Both the position numbers and the translations under genes were made by a program. Below, piece after piece: positions 16,509 through 24,828 of a stretch of 54,380 nt of DNA. The first letter of the stretch is position 1, and each line of letters starts with the position of its first letter. Where the stretch lies: the NCBI GenBank assembly GCA_017541035.1, contig JAFXZW010000073.1:1-54380 (forward strand), written 5' to 3'. This stretch comes from Eubacterium sp. Lineage in GTDB: Bacteria; Bacillota; Clostridia; Lachnospirales; Lachnospiraceae. Under the pieces are notes generated by a model. The model was not told the DNA's origin, searched no databases, and saw only the letters and a program-made list of their open reading frames with translations.

Positions 16509-17372
16509 ATGACGGAGAAGCTGTTATCTGATGAATATCACCTGAATGATGAAGAGAGGTCTGTCTTTCAGGAATACTCGAAGAATCTTTTTGCGGATGC
16601 GAAAGAGATAGAAAATCCGGACCTGCATTTCCTTGATTTTTGGGAAAGAATCCTGCTCTATTCGAATATGGTTGGCGTAGACAAAGCAATCAATGAGAGG
16701 GTTTGTGCAAAACGGCCGGTGGACTTTCGGTCGCCTGAGACGTTGAAGTTGGAGATCTATGATTCTCTGGCAGGAAAAATCCCCATCATCTATGTACGTG
16801 ACACAGAGGATTTCGAACAGCTGGTGACAAATCTCCTTCATCAGGGAATCCGGCCGAAGAACATTTCCACCACAGGAGCATCCTTTGTCTCCTCGAAGAG
16901 CACCCGGTTTATCATCCTTTCTGCGAAGCCCTACAGCAATGTTCCTGCCGTGGAACTGGGACTTCCGGATGAGACGGAGTGGGAAGAAAAGTCACTGATC
17001 CTGCGACGTGGGCATGAGTGCACCCATTATTATACGAAGCAGACCTACGGGATCACAAATAATAACCTGCATGATGAGATCATGGCGGATTTCATTGGAA
17101 TGTATGAGGCATTTGGGTTTTATAAGGCAGATTGGTTTCTCAGGTTTATGGGGATTATAAAAGGCAGCGGAGATCGGCTTCAATACTACACCGGAGCTCT
17201 TTCGGTGAATGTGCGAAATGCCGTATCGAAGCTGGCGGAGCTATGTGCTTATAAACTGGAAAAATGGTCGCTAACCGACAGTTTTCAGAACATGACCGTT
17301 GGTGGTAGGATCAAATATATGTGCAAAGCCGGATTTGACGGCCTTCTGCAGGAAACCTGGGATATTACATGA
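16509..17372 (+). CDS. Putative HExxH metallopeptidase of the export cluster
   Basis: The 287-residue protein has no signal peptide or membrane helix. Residues 169-173 read HECTH, a zinc-binding HExxH motif, and Glu190 within HDEIMAD lies 17 residues after the second His, as expected for a gluzincin-type third ligand. The rest of the protein is unassigned. The ATG at 16509 follows GTGGGGG and is preferred over GTG at 16467. The location directly behind the exporter pair suggests it processes the exported peptide or its leader. It could also be a catalytically inactive structural protein, but the motif is complete. Confidence 0.78.
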   Translation: MTEKLLSDEYHLNDEERSVFQEYSKNLFADAKEIENPDLHFLDFWERILLYSNMVGVDKAINERVCAKRPVDFRSPETLKLEIYDSLAGKIPIIYVRDTEDFEQLVTNLLHQGIRPKNISTTGASFVSSKSTRFIILSAKPYSNVPAVELGLPDETEWEEKSLILRRGHECTHYYTKQTYGITNNNLHDEIMADFIGMYEAFGFYKADWFLRFMGIIKGSGDRLQYYTGALSVNVRNAVSKLAELCAYKLEKWSLTDSFQNMTVGGRIKYMCKAGFDGLLQETWDIT

Positions 17373-17512
17373 TCCGTATGTCAGTATCCGGTCTTGCATC
17401 AGGATGTCGATCAATCGTTGGAATGAAGAAAAGTTGTCCGGAAAAAAATGGTTTGATGAAGAGGCAGATGAGTAGTCCCGGATTACGAAAAATTTTTTAG
17501 GAGGGCGAGGAA

Positions 17513-18787
17513 ATGTTTAGAAACCCCGATACTTATCTGCTTTACGAGTATATGGAGAAACTGTCATTTACAGCAAGGATAAAGGTCTGTCTCGATGATA
17601 CGGTTGACAGGAAGCTGTTGAAGGATGCGGCACAGGAAGCCATCAGCAGATTCCCGTATTTCAGTGTGAAGATCGGTCTGGATGAAGGACAGAACTACAT
17701 ACTGGAGCATAATGATAACCCGATCGCAGTAATCCCTGAAAAGGATATGAGGCTGACTTTGGGCAGTGATGACGTAAATGGACATCTTTTTGCAATTACC
17801 TACAGAGATAACTGCATCTGGTTTAATTTTTCTCATGCACCCTGCGGGGGTACGGGAGCCCTTTTCTGGGTTAAAACCACTCTTTATCAGTATATGGTTA
17901 AAAAGTACGGAAGCATTGAACCGCCAAAGGATATTAAGCTTCCGGGTACTCCTGTGACGGAAGGGGAGATGTATTACCCGGATGCAGATAAACTGCCGGA
18001 TGATGAGCCGATCTCGCGATATACGGGAGGCGACACCAATCTGCATCTCGGCAGGACGCTAAAGTATCTGCTGAATCCTTTTGTCAAGGATAATTACTAC
18101 TATCAGATTGAGATTCCGGCAAAGGATTTTATGGATTACGCGAAGAAGATTGACGGAAGCCCGAATACCATTCTGACGGCATTTATGTTTAAGGTGTCTT
18201 CCCGACTGTTTAAGGAGAAGAAGGATACATTTCTTTCGGGCAGGATTGCCGCCGATTACCGGAATGAGATCGGCGCGGATCTTTCCTACCGGGATTTCGT
18301 TCGTTTCATTCATGTAAAGTACGAATGGAGTATGAAGGATGAATCGATTCAGAAACTCAATATGCGTGCAAGAGGTCCGGCTATTGCACAGAACCTGCCG
18401 GAGCTTGGCGTGGAGAGATTTAAGAAGCTCGAGAAGGTGCATAGAGAGATTGATGAACAACCGAATCTGAAGGCAAAGAAGAAGTATGCTTCCCAAAACA
18501 GTACATTTCGAAGTGACCCCCGGGACACATATACCATCAGTTATGTAGGGCAGGTCGACTGGGGCGGAATGGATGCGCATATCAAAGGCGTTTATTCCAT
18601 CACGGACGGAGATCTTATGCTGGAGGTGAATGTCATTAGGGATGCCTTCTGTATATCTTATCAATTGATCAATAAAGATCCGAAGCCGCTGGAACTTTTC
18701 TGTGAGGAACTGAAGAAGGAAGGCGTTCCGTATAGTGTGTCAGAAAGGTTTGCACGGTATTTGCCGAAGATCAAGTTCCCGTCATGA
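17513..18787 (+). CDS. Acyltransferase-fold protein (CAT/condensation-like)
   Basis: The 424-residue protein resembles CoA-dependent acyltransferases of the chloramphenicol acetyltransferase and condensation-domain fold. The N-terminal strand-helix pattern and the phrase FNFSHAPCGGTGALFW occupy the place of the HxxxDG active site. The His (108) is kept but the usual Asp is Gly (112), so activity is uncertain. A late SYVGQVDWGG fits the DFGWG-like structural motif. AGGAGGGCGAGG precedes the ATG. It may acylate a peptide or lipid product of the cluster, or be a non-catalytic binding protein. Confidence 0.72.
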   Translation: MFRNPDTYLLYEYMEKLSFTARIKVCLDDTVDRKLLKDAAQEAISRFPYFSVKIGLDEGQNYILEHNDNPIAVIPEKDMRLTLGSDDVNGHLFAITYRDNCIWFNFSHAPCGGTGALFWVKTTLYQYMVKKYGSIEPPKDIKLPGTPVTEGEMYYPDADKLPDDEPISRYTGGDTNLHLGRTLKYLLNPFVKDNYYYQIEIPAKDFMDYAKKIDGSPNTILTAFMFKVSSRLFKEKKDTFLSGRIAADYRNEIGADLSYRDFVRFIHVKYEWSMKDESIQKLNMRARGPAIAQNLPELGVERFKKLEKVHREIDEQPNLKAKKKYASQNSTFRSDPRDTYTISYVGQVDWGGMDAHIKGVYSITDGDLMLEVNVIRDAFCISYQLINKDPKPLELFCEELKKEGVPYSVSERFARYLPKIKFPS

Positions 18788-18867
18788 GGAAATCGACGAA
18801 AGGATGTGGGATTATTCCGATCATGCGGAAGCGTCCCTCTTCGTAGAAGCACATTGAAAGGAAACCT

Positions 18868-20742
18868 ATGATTAAGGTTCTAAGGAGTAAAGGTTGGACG
18901 TTGGCTGCGATCGGGGTTACGCTGGTCATGTTGATCAGCGGAATCCTGATCGCTCTCAGGTTTTACGTCAAGACGGATCTGTATGATACCCCGGTATCCC
19001 TGCTGGAAGGTAAGTACTCCGTTGATGGCGGAGAGTGGAAGGAACTTAAGGCTGATCAGACCATCACGGATCATTTCCATAAGATTGAAATCCGGGGGAA
19101 GCTGACGAAGAATGTGCTTAAACTCTATGATGAGATCAATCTTATCACAAAGGACGTCTGGTTTGAACTGAGCACGGCCGGCGGGGAGACGCTGTCAGCT
19201 TATACCTTTGAATCCATGAAGACGGGATATGAACATCTGGTTGTCGGCCGCCCTTATGCGCTGGAGCTTCCGGACACCCCGGGTTACAGGATCTCGACGA
19301 TCAGGTCACTACAGCTTGTCAATCTATATGGGATCGATCCGGATACCGAACTGGTGCTTACCGTGGAGTATCCGTACAGCTCAAGTTGGAAGAGCTTCAA
19401 TTACTGCTTTCAGGTGACCTACAATTATACTGACGGTCTGTACATGCGTTTCTATTATGAAGCACTGCCTGTTGTTCTCCTTTTTGTCCTGGTATGCTTC
19501 TTTGGGCTTTTCTTCTTCCCCATAGCCGGACGGATCCTGGGAAAGATGGATTACCGGTATCTGACCTTCGGCGCCGTATGCTTCTTCTGGGGCACCTACA
19601 TGATCGTGCAGAGCCTGTCCGGTTATCTTAACATATGGATCATGGATCCTACGCTTTGCATGATGCTGGATCATCTGACGGAATTCGGATTCATCTCTTC
19701 CCTGTTGTTTTATTTTAAGACCAATATGCGGCGAAGCATTTCCCGTTGTATTGCAAACCTTACAGGTACCGTATATCTGGGAGTGGCTATCACCCTTCTT
19801 ATCCTGCAATTGACCGCGACGGCGGATCTTACGGCAACAAGCGGTCTGATGAATATCATTACCACGGCATTCATTCTTCTGATGATCGTTCTTCTTGTTA
19901 CAGAGGTGAAGGGAAATCGTGACACACTGTATTTCCTGCTGTCCTGTGTTCCGCTGATCCTTACCCTGGGCATAGACTTCCTGGACCGGTTTATCTCCAT
20001 CCCGGGAGCACATTTCTTCCGGTATGGCATGGCGATCACCATGCTGGTTCAGATCATAGCGCTCTGCTACGATCTCAGGCAGCAGTATCTGGAGCGGCTG
20101 CGTTACGAGAAGATGCAGAAGGAACTCTATGAGGCAAATGTGGCAGTGATGGTGAGTCAGATCCAGCCGCATTTTATGTACAATGCACTGACCTCCATAG
20201 CTATGATGTGCAAGCTTGATCCGGATAAGGCGCAGGAAGCCACGGTTACCTTCGCCAAGTATCTTCGCGGAAATATGGACTCCCTCAAACAGAAGGAACC
20301 CGTTCCCTTCGAGCAGGAACTGGAACATTTAAAGAAATACCTTTATATTGAGCAGCTCCGGTTTGGTAAAAAGCTGAACGTGGAGTATGATATCCGGGTG
20401 ACGGATTTCCGTCTTCCGCAGCTTTCCGTACAACCGCTGGTAGAAAATGCTGTAAAACACGGTGTGGGAATGAAAAAGAAGGGTGGTACGGTGACCATCG
20501 CCACACGGGAAACGGATGAGGCCTACGAGGTGGTTATTACAGATGACGGTGTGGGATTTGATGTAGAGGCTACGCGTGGGAATCAGGAGACGGACGGACG
20601 TTCCCACGTGGGAATGGATAATACGAAACGGCGGATCAAGGAAATGTGCGGCGGTGAGGTTGTGATCGAGAGTACGATCGATGTAGGGACAACCGCCCGG
20701 CTGATCCTTCCGAAGGATAACCAGCCGTCATTGTCATCCTGA
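18868..20742 (+). CDS. 7TMR-type sensor histidine kinase (LytS/YesM class)
   Basis: The 624-residue protein has an N-terminal helix (about 13-32), an external beta-rich domain (about 40-190), about seven membrane helices (about 195-400) and a kinase core. The H-box is SQIQPHFMYNAL, the N-box PLVENAVKHG and the G-box DDGVGF, all intact. The layout matches 7TMR-DISM sensors. It should sense an external ligand and phosphorylate the response regulator encoded 41 bp downstream. AAAGGA precedes the ATG. Its stop codon lies inside a dispersed repeat. Confidence 0.92.
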   Translation: MIKVLRSKGWTLAAIGVTLVMLISGILIALRFYVKTDLYDTPVSLLEGKYSVDGGEWKELKADQTITDHFHKIEIRGKLTKNVLKLYDEINLITKDVWFELSTAGGETLSAYTFESMKTGYEHLVVGRPYALELPDTPGYRISTIRSLQLVNLYGIDPDTELVLTVEYPYSSSWKSFNYCFQVTYNYTDGLYMRFYYEALPVVLLFVLVCFFGLFFFPIAGRILGKMDYRYLTFGAVCFFWGTYMIVQSLSGYLNIWIMDPTLCMMLDHLTEFGFISSLLFYFKTNMRRSISRCIANLTGTVYLGVAITLLILQLTATADLTATSGLMNIITTAFILLMIVLLVTEVKGNRDTLYFLLSCVPLILTLGIDFLDRFISIPGAHFFRYGMAITMLVQIIALCYDLRQQYLERLRYEKMQKELYEANVAVMVSQIQPHFMYNALTSIAMMCKLDPDKAQEATVTFAKYLRGNMDSLKQKEPVPFEQELEHLKKYLYIEQLRFGKKLNVEYDIRVTDFRLPQLSVQPLVENAVKHGVGMKKKGGTVTIATRETDEAYEVVITDDGVGFDVEATRGNQETDGRSHVGMDNTKRRIKEMCGGEVVIESTIDVGTTARLILPKDNQPSLSS

Positions 20743-20758
20743 GCGAAGCGAAGGATCT
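20732..20758. repeat. Dispersed GAGCGAAGCGAAGGATC-type repeat
   Basis: This 27-nt element overlaps the stop codon of the kinase gene. It belongs, from memory, to a widely scattered bacterial repeat with the core CCTGAGCGAAGCGAAGGA. Short complementary ends (TCCT / AGGA) allow a small hairpin. Only one copy is present in the window. Confidence 0.65.
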
Positions 20759-20783
20759 AATAAAACAGAGGAGAGAGTGTCAT

Positions 20784-21566
20784 ATGCGTATACTATGTCT
20801 CGATGATGAAGAACTGGCCCTCCGGATGCTGGAAATCTGTGTACGGGAGGTTAAGCCGGATGCGGAAGTGGAAGGCTTCGACGATCAGGATGAGCTGCTG
20901 GAGTCGGCAGAAAAAAACGGCTGCGATGTAGCATTTCTGGATATCCATATGCGCGGAATGACCGGTGTGGAGGTGGCAAAACGCCTTAAGGAGATCAATC
21001 CGAAGATGAATATCATCTTCGTCACCGGGTTCTCCGAGTATAAGGGAGATGCCATGGATCTGAAGGCCTCCGGATATATCATGAAACCGGTAACAAAGGA
21101 AGAGGTTGCCGAGGAACTGGATAATCTCCGCTTCCCCATCGTTCCGAAGAAGAATGTAAAGCTGCGTGTCCAGTGCTTTGGTAATTTTGATGTTTTCCTG
21201 CCAAATGGAGAGCATGTCCGTTTTGAACGGTCCAAGGCAAAGGAGGTTTTTGCTTATCTGGTGCATCGCCACGGAAGCTCCTGTACACTGCGGGAGATTT
21301 TCGCCGTGATCTTTGAGGACGAACCATATGAAAAGAAACTTCAGAATCTGCTGCAGACCTATATTTACGCGATGATCAAGAGCCTGAAGGAGATCGGCGC
21401 TGAGGATGTGATTGTCAGAAGCTACAACGCCCTTGCGGTGAATACAGACCTTCTCGATTGCGATTATTACCGTTTTAAGGAACTGGATCCGGGCGCAGTC
21501 AACGCCTATGAATCCGAGTACATGAATCAATATGAATGGGCAGATTTTCTTTTTAACGACTATTAG
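20784..21566 (+). CDS. Response regulator with winged-helix output
   Basis: The 260-residue protein has a receiver domain (1-120) with the acidic pair in LCLDDEE, the phosphoacceptor Asp in VAFLDIHM, Thr in FVTGFSEY and Lys in MKPV, all intact. The C-terminal half (about 128-245) looks like an OmpR/SARP-type winged helix (VKLRVQCFGNFDVFL, RSKAKEVFAYLV). That differs from the LytTR output usual for partners of LytS kinases. GAGGAG precedes the start. It probably controls the cluster or its exported proteins. Confidence 0.9.
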   Translation: MRILCLDDEELALRMLEICVREVKPDAEVEGFDDQDELLESAEKNGCDVAFLDIHMRGMTGVEVAKRLKEINPKMNIIFVTGFSEYKGDAMDLKASGYIMKPVTKEEVAEELDNLRFPIVPKKNVKLRVQCFGNFDVFLPNGEHVRFERSKAKEVFAYLVHRHGSSCTLREIFAVIFEDEPYEKKLQNLLQTYIYAMIKSLKEIGAEDVIVRSYNALAVNTDLLDCDYYRFKELDPGAVNAYESEYMNQYEWADFLFNDY

Positions 21567-21604
21567 AATCCATAAGATGGGGTAAGAGCGGAGAGGGGGA
21601 TTCG

Positions 21605-22615
21605 ATGAAGAAAAAAATCAAAATGGGAGTTCTGATCCTCGCCATGATGGTTTTATTCTCTGCATGCGGAGCAAAAGAGGAACCAAAAAGCAACGGGGAA
21701 AGCACACAGATCAGCAACTCCGATACTTCCGGAACGGAACCCGACAGTATATCGGGAAGCAGTACTGCGGATGATACGGATACGACCGCCCATGACAGGC
21801 TGATGTCAAAATGCAGGACATATCTTGAACGGGCGAACGACCTGGATGATGTGGGAAATGTTCTTACTGCCGAATATCTGCGTGGCTATGTACAGGCAGA
21901 TATATCGTCACTCCGGATGTGCATTGATACCATTCTGTGGCTGATGGGCGAAGGAGAATCCCTTTCCGATGTGATCGGAGCAGCACCCTATCCTTCGTGG
22001 GAAAAAATCATCGGAGCTGGTTTGAGTAATGATGCGCCGTTCTACTTCCAGGGCCTTCTCTATGAAATACAGGGAAAGAAAGAAGAGGCGGAGGAAAGTT
22101 ATCAGAAGGCAGCCATGAATCCCGGACATGAGGAGAGAGATTTTTATTACCTTCGACACATGTCGGTAGAGGAATTGCATCAGCTCAGAGAAAAGGTTCT
22201 GGAGATGGAGTATGACATTGCGGAGCAGTACACGCCGAGAACGGCCCTCCTGAAAGAACAGACCGGAGCGGAGTTTGCGCCGGCATTTCATCTGGCAATG
22301 ATGAAGGAGTATGAGGAGAGTCCGACGGATATGTATCAGTGTGCGGTGAACGCCCTGCTCACAAATCCTACGGATCCATCCCTGTACACGATTGCGGCGA
22401 CGGCTGCAATCAACGCCAATAAACCGGAGATGGCCTGCGAACTGATCAATGACGGACTTTTTCTCTTCCCTGATGACGCGGAGCTGAATTATTATGCAGC
22501 GCTGCTTTCGGTATCGGACGATGAGACAAAGGCGTTTCTGGAAAAGGCAAAGGAAAAGGCAGATGAGGAATTGAAGACGAAGATACAGGCTCTTTCAGAG
22601 CAGATCGGAGAATAG
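21605..22615 (+). CDS. Lipoprotein with TPR-like helices
   Basis: The 336-residue protein has a lipoprotein signal (LFSAC, Cys21), then a Ser/Thr/Asp-rich linker (about 25-65). A helical domain follows, with TPR-like pairs such as FYFQGLLYEIQGKKEEAEESYQ broken into short segments, and a second set near the C-terminus. It should be anchored outside the membrane and bind protein partners. GAGGGGG precedes the ATG. One base separates it from the next gene. The partner and exact role are unknown. Confidence 0.85.
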   Translation: MKKKIKMGVLILAMMVLFSACGAKEEPKSNGESTQISNSDTSGTEPDSISGSSTADDTDTTAHDRLMSKCRTYLERANDLDDVGNVLTAEYLRGYVQADISSLRMCIDTILWLMGEGESLSDVIGAAPYPSWEKIIGAGLSNDAPFYFQGLLYEIQGKKEEAEESYQKAAMNPGHEERDFYYLRHMSVEELHQLREKVLEMEYDIAEQYTPRTALLKEQTGAEFAPAFHLAMMKEYEESPTDMYQCAVNALLTNPTDPSLYTIAATAAINANKPEMACELINDGLFLFPDDAELNYYAALLSVSDDETKAFLEKAKEKADEELKTKIQALSEQIGE

Positions 22616-22616
22616 G

Positions 22617-23966
22617 ATGAAGAGATTACGTAAAACCATACTTCTTGCCGTTCTTACTCTTGTCTTGTGTTTTGGGGCGGGAAGTCCCGTCCATGCGGAA
22701 ACAATACGGATCGACGGGTATCTGCTCCCGGAGATTCCAAAGCCCCGCGGAAGTGCCACATATGATGCCGAGCTTCAGGTTGAAACACAAAACGGCAAAA
22801 TTGCTCTGAAAGGAACCTGCAGCTCGGAAGGTGAGCTTACGGATCAGGAGCGTGCCCAGGCAGTGTGGGATGCTCTGTACGCCGTTCCGGAATATGATAA
22901 AGTATCCGATGCCGCAGAGGAACAGAAATATGTTTCAGACCTTACGAAAAAATTAAAAACGGATCTTGAGGACCCTGGCCGCATTCTGAACAATTTCTTT
23001 AAATGTGCCGGAATCGACAAGGTTACAGATCTTTTGCAGGGGAAGATTCCGCAGTATTCCTGGGATGATATTGTCAAAATGTTTATCGCTGCCGCGCAGG
23101 ATAAGACTGCTGTGGAAGTATTCAGTCCTGTTCCTCTCGGCGTAGGTGATGCGGTGAGCGGCGCGATCATCGGGACGGCAAAAGTCTCCTGGGCAGAGTA
23201 CAAAAATGATCAAAAGAGATGGAAGAATATAGTGGATCTGGCGAATGCAAAAGCAAGACTCAGGGAGTATGACATGGCCGTAAAGGTTAATCTTTTGAAG
23301 CTTGCAGAAAAAAAGATGGAGTGGACGATCCGGATTCAGGATGAGTATTCTCAGGAGATCCTTTATGATCAGATGCTTAATGTAGAGGCTCCCATGATCC
23401 ACTCTGCAGATATTCTTCTGAAAAAGTCTGGGGATATGTCAACTCCGTACGGAACCTATACCGGGACGATCAGGTATAAAGGGGAAATGGATCTGAAGAG
23501 ATATGACAACAGACTCCCTTACTATTATTCCGTATTTTGGGACGGTTTTTCCGGCGACATTTCATATCTGGGTCATTATACCGGAACAGGAGTGAAGATC
23601 AACCGGCCTTCTGAAAATGTTCTCATTCTGGAACGGACGAATTTCAAGTACAGCATGATGGAGGGAGATAGTTTCGGCGGGATATTTGAAAATCCGATAG
23701 ATACCTCGAAAATGGAAGTAAAGGATTTCCATGTGCTTCATGATTATGTTGTTACCCTGCAAAGAAAGGAACCATCCGCCACCAGAACGGTTACGTATAC
23801 GAATATCCTGGATTCGAAAGCCGCAAAGGATCATAAGTCCTGGCTGGTCCACTATGTTACAAATTCGGGTGAAACCTATGATACGAAAGATCAGGCCAAT
23901 AATGACTATCCGGAGACGGATCCTCGTAAGTATCTGAAGCTGACGCTGATCATCAGAAAATTTTAA
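22617..23966 (+). CDS. Secreted protein of unknown function
   Basis: The 449-residue protein has a Sec signal peptide ending near PVHAE (about residue 28) and no membrane anchor. The first 200 residues are mixed helical; the C-terminal 200 look beta-rich with many Tyr and Thr. I recognise no domain. It lies between two lipoproteins in a tight gene string (1 and 13 bp gaps), which suggests that the three form an external complex. It is probably exported by Sec rather than by the ABC exporters, as it lacks a double-glycine leader. Confidence 0.82.
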   Translation: MKRLRKTILLAVLTLVLCFGAGSPVHAETIRIDGYLLPEIPKPRGSATYDAELQVETQNGKIALKGTCSSEGELTDQERAQAVWDALYAVPEYDKVSDAAEEQKYVSDLTKKLKTDLEDPGRILNNFFKCAGIDKVTDLLQGKIPQYSWDDIVKMFIAAAQDKTAVEVFSPVPLGVGDAVSGAIIGTAKVSWAEYKNDQKRWKNIVDLANAKARLREYDMAVKVNLLKLAEKKMEWTIRIQDEYSQEILYDQMLNVEAPMIHSADILLKKSGDMSTPYGTYTGTIRYKGEMDLKRYDNRLPYYYSVFWDGFSGDISYLGHYTGTGVKINRPSENVLILERTNFKYSMMEGDSFGGIFENPIDTSKMEVKDFHVLHDYVVTLQRKEPSATRTVTYTNILDSKAAKDHKSWLVHYVTNSGETYDTKDQANNDYPETDPRKYLKLTLIIRKF

Positions 23967-23979
23967 CGGAGGAAGGGAA

Positions 23980-24750
23980 ATGAAAAAGAGATACTATGCA
24001 TCGGCGTTGGTCGTTCTGGCACTTACGATGTCTGCATGTGGGAGCAGCTCCGGAAGCACCTCAGGGGCAGGAGTCGGGAGCGAAGCGTCAACGGTTTCCG
24101 CATCCGAAAAGGATGAACCGTTAACAAGGAAAGATACTTCAGAAGGGAAAAATGATACGCCCCTTACCCGGGAAGATGCTACGGAGAAAAAGACGGAAGC
24201 GGCTTCCGAACCGGACGAGGCTGCAAGGGGCATCAGTATTGAAGAGGCGTTATCCAGTAATACAATCTGGGCCAATCAGGATGAGGAGATAAAACAGGAA
24301 CTGATGGCGGAGGCAAAAAAACAGGGTGGAGAGATTTCCTTCGGTTCAGACGGAACGACGAAAATAGTAGATAAGGACGGAACAGTCTCCATTCAAAATG
24401 CCGATGGGTCATGGAACTTCCGGAATCAGGACGGATCCGCATCGCAATTTGGCGGAGACTGGCCGGAAAATGATTTTACAAAGCTTGTGCCCAAACCGTC
24501 ATTCCGGTTGATGGCTTCGGATACATCGGATACCGAATTCAATGTGCTGTTCTCCGATGCAGATATCGGTGCCATCCGGGAATACGCATTGAAGGTAAAG
24601 GACAGCGGCTTTGATAAGAACGAAACGGTGACTGATCAGGATCTGCAGGGAACTGCATTTTACTCGTATGAAGCTTCGAATGGAAAAGGCTACCGGATCA
24701 ATGTGTTCAGCTCTGCGAATGCGAGCGGAATGACGATCTCGAAAGAGTAG
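23980..24750 (+). CDS. Small lipoprotein of unknown function
   Basis: The 256-residue protein has a lipoprotein signal (TMSAC, Cys20). A low-complexity linker (about 22-80) follows, with a near-repeat PLTRKDTSEGK / PLTREDATEKK. Then comes a globular part with short repeated turns (DGTTKIVDKDGTVSIQNADG) that suggests a small beta-sheet. GGAGG precedes the ATG. It is the last gene of the export cluster. The last codons and stop lie in the first of three tandem DNA repeats, so the C-terminus has been copied into the downstream spacer. Confidence 0.83.
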   Translation: MKKRYYASALVVLALTMSACGSSSGSTSGAGVGSEASTVSASEKDEPLTRKDTSEGKNDTPLTREDATEKKTEAASEPDEAARGISIEEALSSNTIWANQDEEIKQELMAEAKKQGGEISFGSDGTTKIVDKDGTVSIQNADGSWNFRNQDGSASQFGGDWPENDFTKLVPKPSFRLMASDTSDTEFNVLFSDADIGAIREYALKVKDSGFDKNETVTDQDLQGTAFYSYEASNGKGYRINVFSSANASGMTISKE

Positions 24751-24828
24751 GGTCTCATGCGAGCGGAATGACGATCTCGAAAGAGCAGGGTCATGCAAGC
24801 GGTATGACGATCTCGAAAGAGCAGGGTT
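24719..24828. repeat. Three tandem 36-38-bp repeats at a convergent gene junction
   Basis: Copies lie at 24719-24756, 24757-24792 and 24793-24828, sharing the core ATGACGATCTCGAAAGAG. Copy 1 is coding and contains the TAG stop of the lipoprotein gene; copies 2 and 3 have CAG there. Copy 3 reaches the stop codon of the convergent GGDEF gene. The array looks like recent duplication of the gene's 3' end. Confidence 0.85.

Noticed and set aside
24757-24828. CRISPR-like array
   Set aside because: The units are directly adjacent with no unique spacers, and they copy the end of a coding gene.
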